Shown in pieces: positions 35,820 through 49,160 of a DNA stretch of 64,000 bases. The stretch comes from Marsupella aquatica (Eukaryota; Marchantiophyta). The notes below the pieces were generated by a model. The model saw nothing but the letters and a program-made list of their open reading frames with translations. It made no database searches and had not been told where the DNA came from. The number at the start of each line of letters is the position of its first letter. Position 1 is the first letter of the stretch. The DNA is taken from positions 5,022,001-5,086,000 of the forward strand of contig OZ316898.1 in the NCBI GenBank assembly GCA_973895155.1, given 5' to 3'. A program made the position numbers and the translations under genes.

Positions 35820-37190
35820 CTTGTTTTGCTCGAGATTTGGAAGATTGTGAAGTATCTCGTACGTCCAACTGCAGGGAGTCAAAATGGCAGAAACAGTAGG
35901 AATGCTTGAAGGAAGCTCCCGGATGTCGATCTTTCTCAGGAAGAGAGAAATGGACCTAGCTGACTACATTAAACCTGCGACTTTTTAACAATTCACAGAA
36001 TGGTCAGCAAAACCGCAACAAAAAAGGCACCTCATCAATCAAACAAAGCAGTGCTTTGGGACACATTCTTCAAAGCACGACGCTTTGTTCTCAAGAGTCA
36101 AACAACCAAGATGGTCACAGAAGTAATCCCAAAAGCGGTGTGCAGTTCAATTGCAATCAACCCTTGTAGACTGTCACCGTGCCCAGATCATCAACCGTGA
36201 GGGACCTCTGAAAAATTTATAGACATGCTCTACAGAACGTAAGAGTCACCAAAAGTTTAAAAAACAGGAAGCAAGTTCAGCAGGACATTCAAATGGAGTA
36301 TGCAGTCTTGGAGCTAACCCTTTAACTTCGGAATACATGAGAACCGTCTATTTTGAATCTCTTAGTACTTGTGAAGATTCTGTAGATGAGCGACCAGTGT
36401 AGCATTCTGCTTTGCTTCAAGTTGGAGGTCCCTGAATTACATAACTTCTGGAAAGGACGGAGCCATCAGCTAGAGGATCCGAGTAGGAGTACCAACGTTA
36501 GTTGTATCCGCCCATATGGGTTTCTAGTAGATTTACCATGGCTGCCCTTGGTGCTGGACTGAGACTGTGGAGCTTCCAAATAAAGTCGCACTATAACCTG
36601 CAGGGATTTCAAACGTCACTTAAGATAATGGTGAGAAAATGGGAACGGAGACGACAACAGATCCGTCCTCCCCTGGAAGCAGGGACAACTGCAATATAGT
36701 TGAGGACCATTCATCTAACAAATTGTTGTTGCTAGACTTCCCTCCCCTGCTCTCCAGGTGAGAAAACAGTGCTGTGATGGGGAACCAGTAAGCCGTAGTT
36801 GGGTTACAGGAATCGTGCAATCACGAATTCATGTCATTCACGAAGTAGGCTCGGGAGAAGCTGTACAAACATTGAAGCACGGTTCAACTGTAATCCCTAA
36901 ACTCAGATAGCATCCGCGACGATGTGCACGAAGGAAGCCAACAAGGTCCCAGGACGATCGGTACCTCGCTTCAAAGGAAGAGTTAACTGAAATGCTTTGC
37001 AACTTGCACACCCAGTCCCGAAGGCTTAACGCCGTCCCTGTACATGCATGACAAAATCTCCTGAAGCAAAACACATCTGCCGATAAATCCCTCCTCCCCG
37101 ATCGCCAAGCGCAACTGAAACCCTGTAGAGGTCGCCTCTCCTCTCAAGCTGACCTTGCTCGAGGAAGAAGAGTTAGCCCTCGCTATATAT

Positions 37191-37689
37191 CAAACACAGC
37201 CTCGAGTACACCGCCTTCGACCAGCCTCGAGTACACCGCCTCGAGTACACCGCCTTAATTAACGGACCCAGCTCACTACAGTCAACATGAAATGGTATAA
37301 CACATCTACACTTCGCCTACTGTCCCGAAATCCATTCGTTTATAATCTCCGAGTGCTCACAAAAACTTCCGGTGTTCTTGCTCCTGGGAATACCACTCAG
37401 AAAATTTCAGAGGTCCTCAATTCTTCCGTATGCGTAGCAATTGTAATCCGACGTCAAAGCGATCGGTCTATCCATCCTTGAGCTCCTGGCAGCCATTAAC
37501 GACGCTCTCTTCGCTTGATATCTGTGTCAAGTTTTGTTGTAGTGCAGCAATCTATTCGATAAATTATCAGCATTGCTCTGGACATCCGTCTTCACTAAAA
37601 CAACTCAATTCAATCTTCAACTCAAATTCAATCTTCGATGGAATTTTTCTTGCATATATGACAGCCACCTGAAGCTATGCAGCTACAAG
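37191..37689. other. spacer upstream of unit C, no assured gene
   Basis: It begins with short direct repeats of CCTCGAGTACACCGCC (37199-37255). A 64-codon open frame at 37287 (MKWYNTSTLRLLS...) has no recognisable domain. This may be the proximal promoter or leader region for copy C. Confidence 0.35.
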
Positions 37690-37840
37690 TGCAATCCCTG
37701 GATAATTGCAATAAGTACCAATGTGTTGGATCTGAGTACACGGTGCATAAGGGAAATACCTGGACAATTGCAAGAAGTACCGATGTGTTAGATCTGAGTA
37801 CACGGTGCATGAGTGTAATACCTGGATAAATTGCAAGGGG
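37690..37840. repeat. tandem repeat, 62-bp unit, about 2.4 copies
   Basis: 'tggataattgcaa' or 'tggacaattgcaa' followed by 'gtacc(a/g)atgtgtt(g/a)gatctg' starts at 37699, 37761 and 37823. Confidence 0.85.
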
Positions 37841-40540
37841 TGCAGCTTCTTCCCTTTTTTTACCGTGGGAACTGCACGGTTTTGCAGTTTACATTAGAGC
37901 ATCCGCACAGGTTTCGCGGCCCGACATAGCCAAAGGGAAAATTTTGGCATGCTGATCAGAGTTGTCAATGAGACTTTGGCCACCTTATTTTACTGTCATC
38001 TTTTAATGGGAGCTCAAATGCCATGAGGGTCCAATACTCTAGTTGGTAATTGTTATCATTGTGGAAGGCAACATCCTCCCAAGAGAGAGTTGTCCCAAAT
38101 AAAGGCCCTAGGGCTGCCTTCACAAGGTGCAAGGGCTTTCATCTAAAAGGTATTTCTATATGGGACAGGTTTACAATACTTTGAGCACTCTGTGAAATGA
38201 TTTCAGTTTGTGGTCAAATAGAGAATGCCTCCTCGTATTCCCTCTTTCTTTCTTTCTTTCTTTTTGTATTACTAGGGAGCTTTGGACAGCACAATTCCCT
38301 CCACAATGCCTTCCTTCTCTCCCCCACTTTGATTCACCGTCCTGGTTCACCCCAACTTATGAAAATGACCAAATTTATGACCTTAAAAATTGGGAAAACT
38401 TGAAAATTTTGAAAAACCAATTTACAACGTGAAAAACCGCCAGGAGAGGAACTGTTATAGTACTCTTCCTCTGCCTGGGAACAATTGGCTCCCAATATGC
38501 CCCCTCTTCCATTGCTACATTCTCTATGGACAGGTGTTCCTCCAGAGAAACCATCCCTTACTTTTTGTAGCCATTCCAGTGAGAGATTGTGGACCCTAAC
38601 CCATAAGCAGGGGTTACCACAATTCATAACCCCCTTCTCATTTTTCTTTAGTAGTTTGGGGGGAAGTACCAGCCATAACCTCCTTGCCAGGCTGTTCCAA
38701 GTATCACAATCCCTAGCCAGCCTGGTCAATTGTCAAAATTTCGAAATAGTATGCGAGAAAAGAGTGTCAATTGTCAAAATTTCAAAATAGTATGTGAGAA
38801 AAGAGTGTAGATGGATACGCTTCCTAATGCATGGGGCCATGGCTGTAACCCCCTCTGGCTCACCTCCCTCAAGGATTAGCCTGCAATCCCCTCCAGGCCA
38901 TGGGTCAATAGGGCTGTAACTCACTTACAACTCAGGACATACATTGTTTTTATGGCCAAGACAAAATCACTAGTGAAGCTGTAACTCAGTTACAACTATT
39001 TTTATGTCCAAGACAAAATCACTACAGGAAACCCAAATACTTACCCCATAAGCATTTTATGTCCAAACATCCACATTTTATGTCCAAACATCCACAGCCA
39101 TAAAACCTTGCTCAAGGGAGAACTTTGACATGCCCTAATACAAACACTTACTTGGGTTACTGCTTTACTTGCGAAGAAATGGAAAAGCTGGGAAACAGGA
39201 CATGCATGGTAACAGATGCCCTGTCCGAGGCAGTGGGCTGTAATCCCCAGGGCGGTTGGGTACCCTACACCTCTTCTTCTTGACAAGTTCTCTTGTGGTA
39301 AAAGGGGTTTCCAATTTCCAAATCAATTTTTTTTTTAACAGGCTTAAACCGAGACAAATGCAAGATGCCGGCAATACCATCACCACTGTCATTACAACGG
39401 TCTTCAAAAAAAACTCTTGTGACAAGAAGTAACATTCTCGCCAAGATTTCAACAGAAGCCTGAAGCGGTGATCTCCCAGGCGGTTTAATTAGGGATCAGC
39501 CATGATACACTCTCTCTCTCTCAATGTGTCCCTCTCTCCATGCATGTCTCAGCTCCTTTGGGAAGTGCACCTTTAAAGGAGTTCGATTGCCCCAAGGGAC
39601 AAATTAGAGGCAAACATAAATTCTCCTGGAAATCAATTGTCACCGTTACTCCATTCTACCTCGAGAATAGAACTGCTCAATCAAACCTCCCGCTCTGGAT
39701 CACAGAGCAGATCAGAGCAGCAAGTGCGCAGAGATAGGAATTGCAGCTCTGCTCTTATCCAGCCATATCGTTAGATGCTACTCCATGATCTCATTTTACT
39801 CAGTTTTCGAGTAAGAATACAACTTCGGCACTGAAGTCCCCGCACTTTCTAAGGAGTTGATGAAGACTCTCTTTCGTATTATTCTCGAACATAAAAAAGA
39901 GTCACTGGCACTTGATAGAAAATGTCGAATTGGTAACCACTCAGTATCTTCTCCGGTCATCAAAATTGGAGAGTACATGTCAAATTGGTAACAACTCACT
40001 ATCTTTCCCGGTCATCAAAATTGGAGAGGATAAGAGAGGGAGCGAGCGTTCACAGATAAGTGTAAAGGTAGGCTAGTAAGCTGTCAATTTGTTAACCCTT
40101 TTCCCCCCTAGGAATGGCTGCTATTGCTGCAAGACTGCCTAACCTAATTCGTCTAGGTGCTGCTCAGACTCGACCCATTTCCTCGTCTCTTTGTTACTCG
40201 TTGAGATGGGTCTAAGTTGAATCCCTCTGCCGTAGAAATTTTCTCCCGGGCTTCGTATTGGATTGAAATTAGTCAACTCTATCTCAAGAGTAGTTGATTT
40301 GTTCCAAGCTATTCGATTGAGGGTGACAAGTGAAATTAAATACAAGGTCGACGACATTGTAAGAAGATGTGGATCTTGCACCCCTTCGTCACTAGAACGG
40401 CAAGGATAAACCAATTGCGACCAGGCTGGGGACCATTTTGACAAGAATGACATTGGATTCCTGTTGCAGTGCCTGACACCCAGCGCGACAACTGACGAAT
40501 CAATAACACGAGCAGGGACAATCCTGCAAACCAGACATTC
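37841..40540. other. intergenic with short tandem repeats, 5' side of the WD40 gene
   Basis: No recognised gene. It holds a CTTT run at about 38239-38264, a 41-bp tandem pair at 38725-38808 ('gtcaattgtcaaaatttc'), a 22-bp pair near 39050-39100 ('cattttatgtccaaacatcc'), a CT run near 39512 and a 56-bp tandem pair at 39922-40030 ('ccggtcatcaaaattggaga'). The last few hundred bases probably include the promoter and 5' UTR of the gene starting at 40541. Confidence 0.5.
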
Positions 40541-43037
40541 ATGACTTCGTCTGCCAGACCAACTGGCCTTCCAGGCAGGCCGGGAGCTGCACTCGGGTCA
40601 GGAATCAATAACAGATTTCGCGCTGGTTCCAATAATGCAACCAGCACCAGCACCAACACAATTCCTTCGCAAGAGCAACCAAGAATTCCCACCAGGACAG
40701 TGGTCGCTCCAAAGCAAAACACAATCAAAACTACTGCGGGTCGTGCAATGAAAAGAAGCGTACAGGACAGCAAGGTACCATCAACCATCCCTCGAAAAGC
40801 CAATTGTCCACCAGACAAGGACCCAAGAGGTGGACAAGGAAAGCCACCGACACGTCCAGCTGAATTGCAAAGAGCGGCACCAGCGACCCTCTCTGGCTCC
40901 CAATTTGCATGGGTTCCTCTCCATATGAATCATCACAACACTGACACTCATACCTCAGCCGGAGGATCACTTGTAGACCCCTATCTCTGGAGGAGAGGAC
41001 CGGCAGATCCATCTGGCGTGGTCCTCGATCTCTCGGACCGTCCTCTGCTATGCATGAGTGTCAGGGGAACTGAAGCTGCTATAGGCTGTTCAGATCATAG
41101 TGTTTATGTTGTAGATATCTCCGCCCAGAAGCTTCAGAGGAACCTATATGGAAAACAGTTTGGGCACGTCGATTGGGTGACATGTGTAGATTTTGTAGAA
41201 GATTGTAGAATTCTAAGCGGAGGAATGGACAACAAGCTGTGTTTGTGGGACGCCACAGGTGTGCGTTGTACTGATTTGCAGGGACATACAGCTTCCATTT
41301 CAGGTGTGAAAGTCATTGATAGCAAGTATGCAATCAGTGCTAGCTATGACAAAACTCTATTACTTTGGGACTTGAATGGGTCAAAGAAGAGCAAACCTGT
41401 GGGGTGCTTACAAGGCCACAGAGGTGCGGTGCTGAGCTTCGCAGTAAATTCTGAAGGAGGCATTGTGAGTGGAAGTAGAGATGGAGAGGTGTTCTTGTGG
41501 GATGGCAGAGATGGAAAGCCTGTCCTTAGATGCAAGGGAGCCCATGATGGTCATGTCACCGCTGTGGCGTGCTTAAATGGGGTTGCTGGTGATGACGACC
41601 GGATAAACAACAGCCAACTGCTGTTCGTCACAGGCGGGCAGGATGGTGTCCTTCGAGTGTGGGACAAGCGCACCAAGGCCCCTGTTCAAACAGTACCACT
41701 CTCCAGGTGTTTTCCTTCACCATGGCGGACTGGACTTTGATAGAAATTCATGATACCACTAACTACAGAAATCTCAGGCCAATTTTCGGGCCTTTCAACG
41801 AATTGTACCCTGATGATTTCCTGGCTGACGCATTACCGATATTGAACTGACCCTTTGGGTATTGCTCCGAAGAAACCTAATCTGTTCAAATTGAAACAGC
41901 AGGTTAATGTAAAGACCTCTCAGTAATGCTAATCATGGTCAATAACTGGGACTCAACCAGTACCAAAATTACTTGGCAACAAAGTTCAGAAGTAGAATAA
42001 AGTAACCCACTGCGCCAACACTTGAAAGCAAACCAAAAATGGGCTATAATTCTCTTGGAGTTAGAAATAATCTGGTCAGTAAGCCACCCACAAACCAGAG
42101 TAAGAAAGCACCGCATTCCACAAGCCCCTCTCCTGACATTTTGCAACTCACTAGCTCACTCTCTTCCACTCATGCCAATAAGAAAATTGACCATGAAAAT
42201 TATCAAAGCCTTTGAGTGGGAGCGCTATATTTTGTTCCCAGTACTGTCAAGTATGCTGGAGACTCTTGTCTAATTTATTTGAGCTTACAAAATGGATCGA
42301 AACTAAGCTTACAAATCAGGACTTTTAGCGCTGATCTAGGCCTGAATTCACAGACGATCTCCACCACACACAACAATTAACGAACTTCAAGGTAGTACAC
42401 TCTCTTGGGCTGGAAAATTGTTTGCAGGTGCATGAATGCCGTCACTTCTTCATTGAAAAATCCAAAATCTACCATATCCAGTAACCAACCGCTGGATTCT
42501 GAGAGTACTGGAACTCGTTTTGTTGCAGATCAGCGAAGGGGAAGGGAGCAATTACAGACATTGCCATTACCACTTCAAACACAGGTGGCCCTCCCATGGT
42601 GGTCACTGCCAGTGCTGATAAAGTAATAAGGGTTTTGGAGCAAAGGTCATCTTTTCAGGTCTTACATGTTATCGCTGACCACACCGACTTCATCTACAGT
42701 CTCTACACATGTGGTACGTCCTCTAGACTAACAACCGGATATCGCAGCTTATCATTCATGATCTATTGCAACTTCAGCCAACTGAAGAACCATCATGTTT
42801 CAGATGGAAGAAAGTTTCATGCGCTGGAAATAACGTCTTGTCTACTCCCAAACAGGTTCACTGATTTGGAGCGGAGGAGGCAATGGAAACTTACTTGTGC
42901 ATGATCTCTCAAATGGCAGTTGCTTGTATGGATTGGGAGCAACTAGCAACGGAGCTCCACGCTGCATTTCACTTGTTGGGCCTCGATCTCTCGTCGTTGC
43001 TGGGGATGATGGAAACTGCATGATGTACTCACTCTAA
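40541..43037 (+). CDS. WD40-repeat (beta-propeller) protein
   Basis: Exons 40541-41706, 42529-42713 and 42856-43037 join in phases 2 and 1 with GT-AG introns to give 510 aa. Residues 1 to about 150 are low-complexity (Pro/Ser/Thr/Asn/Lys-rich) and probably disordered. The rest holds about seven WD-type blades: SGGMDNKLCLWD, SASYDKTLLLWD, SGSRDGEVFLWD, TGGQDGVLRVWD, TASADKVIRVLE and WSGGGNGNLLVHD, ending at an AGDDGNCMMYSL strand. This is a protein-interaction scaffold; I see no enzyme, F-box or zinc finger. The three-exon model is strongly supported because the repeat pattern continues across both junctions. The partner and pathway cannot be told from sequence. It converges on the EXS gene, with 371 bases between the stop codons. 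Confidence 0.88.
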
Positions 43038-43408
43038 AGAGGGCAGACTTATTAGTCTTTTCCGGCGGCTGAAGTAGTTTTAGCCGCGCTGGGAAACCAT
43101 ACCCACATGTTAAGAACAAGGTGTATCCAGCACATATTTCAGCGTCCAGTGTATAGTACCTCTAAGCATCTGTCGTGAATCAATTGCAATCACGGGCAGA
43201 GTTTTTCTGACAGTAGGACAATCGGATCACGCAAAAGGTAGTGAGACCTATGACGGGCACTCAGTGGCACTTCAAGCAATTGAAGCAGCTTAAGCCACTA
43301 AAATTTTATTACCCATCAACAGATTGTCCATCTGTGATAGTCCCTGACAATGTTAATGCCAATGAGCATAGCAAAATTGAGTCTCAGACTGCACAATTTA
43401 ACAGTGCA
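43038..43408. other. convergent intergenic region
   Basis: 371 bases between the WD40 stop and the EXS-gene stop. It must hold both polyadenylation regions. No gene seen. Confidence 0.6.
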
Positions 43409-46400
43409 CTAGATATCGTGGGGTGATATAGAGAGCAAGCGCTCTGACTCTACATCTACCTCTTTCATAGGTACTTGCGAGGCAGCAGCTCTCGTAATCA
43501 TTTTGTTGAATTCACACTCGACTCTAAAGAAGATCCACTGGAATCTACGAAGCATTTCAAGGGCTGAAAATGTGAACACAGTCAATCGATTGTGTCGAAG
43601 ATGAGCTGATAATTTGAATGTCCACGAGCATCTCAATATAAGGTTGCTCCAAATCGCCCACCAGTAAACCTGCCGTTTCAGAGGTAGAGAAACCATCTGT
43701 TACCAAAAGTTAAGGGCATGAAGAGTAAATATACAGGATAATAAATTAAACCTTCAGGTGCAAGAGCGGAGTCGAGGGACTCGCTCTTGTAAACGGAGGC
43801 AACTATCCTCATATCCCTGCGTACAATAGCGATGATGCCCTCATTACTATCACCTAACATGATTCCTGTTGCTATCTCTAGACAGGAAGCACAAATCAGT
43901 ACTTACTTGAAAGGAGAGAAGTCTTAGTCATAAAACATTCAGACATAGAAAGTGACTCACCCATCTTCGACTGTATAAAAGGCTTGTGCGCAGTAGAGGT
44001 TTCTTCGTATTGCAATTACCGGATAGAACCCTGATAGACGACCAGCCATACAAAAGAGCAAACACTTAATCACATGGCCTGCCGAGCATCACAAGATGCA
44101 ACGTAAGATTCATCACACAAATAACTTCCGCGAGAGCTACAGTTCGGGAAATACAATGAATTTGACTCGCTAGAGGCAGAAACCTGGTAATGAAGAGGCA
44201 GTGTCTAGCCAAAATTCAGGAAGTACGCACCCGAAATCCCAATCACGACTTATATCCCAGTAAAATGAATAGCACGTGTTGATCAAACTCAGAAGGAGCC
44301 ACAGCGGACGATATCTTGTTTCCCATAAGAGTTCATCTGTTAGATGATATTTCATTGCTGACAATATGATCACTGGAAAGGTGGTTGAATACTTTAATGC
44401 TGCACAATATCAAAAAGTCATCAACATCAAGTTAAGTGCAGCAAAATCAACTGAGAAGCCCTGGTATTTCAATCTCTCAACGTAACCACTTGCAAATTGC
44501 ATCCATCAGTTTTCAATGCTTCGTCTAGAATCTTGCTACACTAGCTAAGAGGTGTTACTGTATCTGCAGTCTGCTTAACCTTCACTATCTGTTGAGCGGC
44601 TGCAAGCTATCAGGTGCTTGAACATATTCATTCTCTAGCGGTGAAACTAGAGTCGAAGAGTGACATTTCAGGCATTAGAGATTACTTATTGTCCCCAGAG
44701 GAACGCCCAGGGCTCAACTATTTATAAAAATGGAAGTCAGCATTACGGCATTCATTTTGGAAACAAGGCAAAAAACATATGGATAACGTAAACACAGATG
44801 CTTGAAAGACCTGGGCAAGTTAACAGCTTTCAGCAGCTTCTCACTCTTAGATTCAAACTCACCATTGAAAAGACAAGATTTGTCTCGGGTATCAGAATAC
44901 TGCCGGAGACACTGGAAGAATCGGCAGACATAGGGAAAGGCCAGAAAACAAGGGATCAAATATGAATGATTCCCACACATGAAGTCTACATCATCATCAG
45001 GGATACCTGCCAACTACAAGCAGAACACCAAGCTTAAAACTTGCCTCAAACAATAGTACAGCAACAAATACTTTAATATGAATTATTACGGCTGAGAGAG
45101 ATATTAAGTAAGTACTAAGTCAGGTTCTGCAGGTCCGAAGAGGTCACGGTCAAAGAAAAGAAAAGAAAAGAAAAGAAAAGAAAAGAAAAGAAAAGAAAAG
45201 AAAAGAAAAGAAAAGAAAAGAAAAGAAAAGAAAAGAAAAGAAAAGAAAAGAAAAGTAAGAAAAACGCCTCAATGTAGGACCCGCCCAAGACATAATGCAA
45301 GAAATTCAGGGCAAACCATATGCGAACCTGATAGACCCAAAATTAGTCAAGTACAAATAATTCCTACAACAAGGCAGAACACCAGGTTACCTGATGATAG
45401 TACATTTTGCAAACAGCACGCTCCACATCTGACAGTACCTGTGAATACATGGAAAATACAGAATTTAGAACCTAAGCAATTCACAGGACAAGTTGACTTT
45501 GTAATGGAACATTGATCCCAGAAGTACTATGTTCCATCAAACAAATTCAACCTCAATTACACATTTACAAGTAGGACAAATCATGGTATGAATAAGTTCA
45601 GCTGGCTTACTTTAGACATAGATGTCAGCACATCTGCGACGAAAAAATCCGCATAAGAGATTGGCTGCACAGAGCCGATACACACCCACCGACATTAGCC
45701 CTCTACCACTACCCTCTCTGACTTGCTAGCACCCGCGTCGTTCACTGCTACCTAGAGCTAATACGCAATAACAAGGCAGTGCAGTGCAGCAGGAAAAGAA
45801 TTGCCTGTCATTTAGAAAAATCAACCTCACTTTGCCTTATAATGCAATTTCTTGCTGCTGAAAACTGAGTACATAAGTGCTGGTTACACATACGGGTACG
45901 ACAGGCGTACCTGGAAAGGAAATATCATCCTAACAATTGTGTTCAGGAAGTAGAACCGTGATGATGAATAGAAAACATCCACCGGCAGTGCTAATAAGAG
46001 TGGTAGTAGACAATAAATGAGCACCTGAAAAAAGCACGAATACTCGTCCTGTTAACCCACACCTAAGTCACAATCTGAGTGGTGCGAGAATATGAAGTTC
46101 CGCTAGTGGCTTTACTTATACAAACTAGGCGCCGAATACATTCAAAGTTCGAAGCCACAGCTCGACCACAAATGTTCAGCGCACTGGACCTATCACAAAA
46201 GCAAAAGACACTATGAAATTGTTTCAGAGCTGCTATGAAAGTACAAATCCCGGTCCGAAGCACTCCAACGTCAGTATCGACAGAGTAGGGTCAGCATTAT
46301 GTACAATACGGACATTTTCAACCACACGAAGGGCACAGATTCATGATTGGAATAAACACAAAGGTGAGATACTGCACCGGTTGTGACGCTGCCAGTTGAG

Positions 46401-47176
46401 TAGCACCATGTGACTCCAAGTACAAATATGCCGTCAAACTTGTCACCACCATGATAGTCACCCATGCGGCAATCTGCAAAGGTGAACCTTCGAACCCACT
46501 ATTAGACTATCGAAATACAGAAGCGGAAGAACTTACAAACCGCCAGTGGTCTAAAGTGTAACACGTTTGACTCTATGAAATCTATATAGTATGACTAATA
46601 GCAGCTGTATATTGGAAACGAGTCCTCAGATGTAGTCAGGAGGACAGGAGTAGCCTAGAAGATTTGAATAATTGAGTCTAAGAACCAAGACACAGCAACT
46701 ATCAGGAATTCAAAGTTCCTTGGACAATAATTCATGGATTCAGGGCTCTGCAGCACTTTCTGATTATATAATTTCAGCGACGCTTCGAGGAGGTACCTTC
46801 CAGATTTCACGATGAGTGAGGTGATTGTGATCCAGTTCAAAAACCTTCGGATAATTCACCCGAGACCGCAGAAAGGCGAAGATGTTCACTCCCCAGAGCC
46901 ACAGCATCATAGCCTGAATGGAAAGCACATCATCTAACACAAGTCTAACGGATACACCGACCGATGGGAATTGTAACAATATAATTCATTTGTAGGATAA
47001 CTCACGAGAACAAAACAACAAAAGATCAAATATTTGGCGGACTGAGTTTCAGGAAGGATGCATTTGACAGGATTTCAGGGGATAGTAAGAAGAGGAAGAC
47101 AACGTACCACCATAATGAGGGGGTTGTAGAACGCGAACGCTTCGAATAGAATGTTGTTCCATTGGCCAGCATCCAT
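43409..47176 (-). CDS. EXS-domain membrane protein (XPR1/SYG1/ERD1 family), SPX-less
   Basis: Ten minus-strand exons: 47176-47108, 46913-46797, 46473-46378, 46024-45911, 45664-45611, 45438-45391, 45013-44863, 44399-44231, 44030-43961 and 43669-43409. They total 382 aa, with consistent phases and GT-AG borders. EXS-family landmarks are in order: AMMLWLWGVN, FELDHNHLTHREIWK, SSSRFYFLNTIVRMIFP, ISYADFFVADVLTSMSKVLS, DFMCGNHS, PYVCRFFQCLRQYSDT, RYRPLWLLL, YSFYWDISRDWDF, and WSNLILRCSWTFKL with ALEMLRRFQWIFFRVECE. It is a multi-pass protein like the short plant EXS proteins related to yeast Erd1 (Golgi phosphate recycling and glycosyltransferase retention) and lacks the SPX domain of PHO1/XPR1. 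The start ATG at 47176 (MDAGQWNN) fits the short family N-terminus; an in-frame ATG at 47212 is the alternative. Confidence 0.88.
45152..45255. repeat. (GAAAA)n microsatellite inside an EXS-gene intron
   Basis: About twenty perfect AAAAG units in the intron between exons 6 and 7. On the coding strand this is a CTTTT run, upstream of the exon 7 acceptor. Confidence 0.95.
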
Positions 47177-49160
47177 CCTGATGACTGAATCTCTGATTAT
47201 CTGCCATCGCATCAAACGATCCGGTAAGCGTCTCTCTGACCGCGTGATGCAGATCCACACCTAACCTACTCTAAACTCACGCAAGATTCGCGCACTCTTT
47301 AATAAGCACCCCGAGGACCACCAAGTTCTTTCCTCCGCTATGAAAAGCTCGACATCGTTTAGACCATCGCCACCAACAATGAAGGTATAGCAGATGAATG
47401 CACAATATCTTGAGCACCATCATCTTGAGCACCATCCATTTCGTTGCATAGGAGCGATTCGTGCGACATGGCGTTGACCTGATAGCTCAGCATTGGCTCA
47501 TGGCTGCGCGAAATAGTGTTCCAGGTTGACATAGATTCAAACCAGGCAGCCCATTGTCTACCATGAGAACCACAATTGAAGGAGAATAGGTCTCCGGGAC
47601 AACGGACGACCACAAGTACCAGTTCAAGATTCGTAAACTCCAGACCTTTGAGCGTGTAGAAACAGATCCGAGTCTGTGCATTAAACCTGTCTGCCCCAAA
47701 TAACAGAGGACACCCTCTCTCAGTGTTTCGCGATCGATCTATCAGTGTGGCAGAGGAGGAATGTGTGACAAACCTTCAAGGACAACAAGATCCACAAACA
47801 GAACACCGTCTTTTGCATTGTGCCACATCGACCACAGCGCAGTGAAAATCCGGACCTGCCAGCAGTCCAATTCCCCTAACCTGCCCTGCCCTGTCCTTCC
47901 GTGTCCACAATCTGCGCTTCCGACCCTCTCCAAGTCAAGCCAAACTTCTGGTCCAACCTAGAGGCCGCTGGTTATCCACCTCGCCGGAGCTTCCACTGAC
48001 GAGTCTAAACCCCTAATCTCGATCTCCCAGAGTACTTCCCCTCATCATTGCCACTCCACTTCCTCAACACGAATCCTCAAAATTGTAGTAGCACTTCTGA
48101 ACTGCTCTGCTGTGCTCTGCTCATCTTCCTCGAACTCCTCTTCACGCAAATACTTGCATCGCAGCACCGATAGCGGCAGTGGCACCAGTCGTCCTACGAA
48201 ACGCATCTTCTTCTTCATCCTCTCGTCGCCTTGACACAGCTCCTCGCTCGCCTCCTCCTCCTCTGATCTTCCCTCTCATCATTACATCCCTTCACTCTCA
48301 ACTTCATCTCCTTCTCCTCTTCTTCTCTTCTTCTCTTCTCCCTCGAACCGTAATTTCACACAAAGTCCTTCTCCGATTCTTGACTAACGCCGAGCATCAA
48401 AATCTCCAACAATGTCAATTGAATCGGAACAGCATGCTTCAGCCGCCGGCGACGATCCTGCTCGTCGTGTCTCCAATACAGACATTGAATGCTAGAAACA
48501 AAATCTCAGTCCCGACCGACATTTTTTTTCAATCAATCATCTTCCGCAATTCCTTGGTGCCTCGAGAATCACAGACGACTCCACCATTAATTCTGGAGAA
48601 ACGCTTTTGGTCTCTCTGTTCGTCACAATCATCATTTCTCTCCTCTCCTTTTCTCTCTTTCTCCACTTTCCTTCGCTTTACACACAACAGAGAGCACGAA
48701 GTCACGAACAGTCGTAAAGGCCAATAATTATACCGGCGACGTCACCGGCGTGGACCTTCTTTTCCAAGGTCATAGGGAGGCGTTGGATTTCAGCGCCGAC
48801 GGCTAGGATGGACGCCCAGCGACACGGGCCGAGAGGGCTCCCGTCGTGAAAAGTGTCACCGGCGAAGTGGCAGGCGGAATGCGCGTCCGACGAACTTTGA
48901 TATATATTCTCGTTTGTCAAATGGCCGTCGATTTCAGATCCTTGAAGATCCCACGGTGGGCGGCGGCCTTCTTCGCGAACCCAACCGGCAACCGGAGTCC
49001 CCGCTGTACTGTACAATTCGGCAGTCGAGGTCGTGCGGTCCATCCTCGTTTTCTTGTGTGGAATCTACGGCCCTAGTTTCGCTTGCGTGTGAGTGTGCCA
49101 TACTGACCGTTAGATGGGATTTTGGAGTATGGGAGTGCGTGCTGTACGCGGTCGCATGAG
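47177..49160. other. EXS-gene upstream region and CpG-rich block
   Basis: It is expected to contain the EXS promoter and 5' UTR (minus strand). 48200-48720 is CT-rich on the plus strand. A small frame at 48412 (MSIESEQHASAAGDD..., 27 codons) follows a leader-like pyrimidine tract and could be the start of a plus-strand gene or fragment, but no continuation was found. 48720-49060 is CpG-rich. None of this is assigned to a gene. Confidence 0.35.

Larger units (their letters stand above)
29830..37190. repeat. tandem segmental duplication, unit C
   Basis: Third HNL-bearing block. Similarity to A and B runs from the gene-end flank (about 29830, with a partial extra copy first) through the gene to about 37190. 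There A and B continue with 'cgccctt(cccattaagg)' while C changes to unrelated sequence. Copy C therefore has a shorter shared 5' flank and may have a different distal promoter. Confidence 0.75.

Noticed and set aside
48179-48727. 182-codon Ser/Leu/Pro-rich open frame
   Set aside because: It lies in CT-rich, leader-like DNA whose composition alone explains the open frame.
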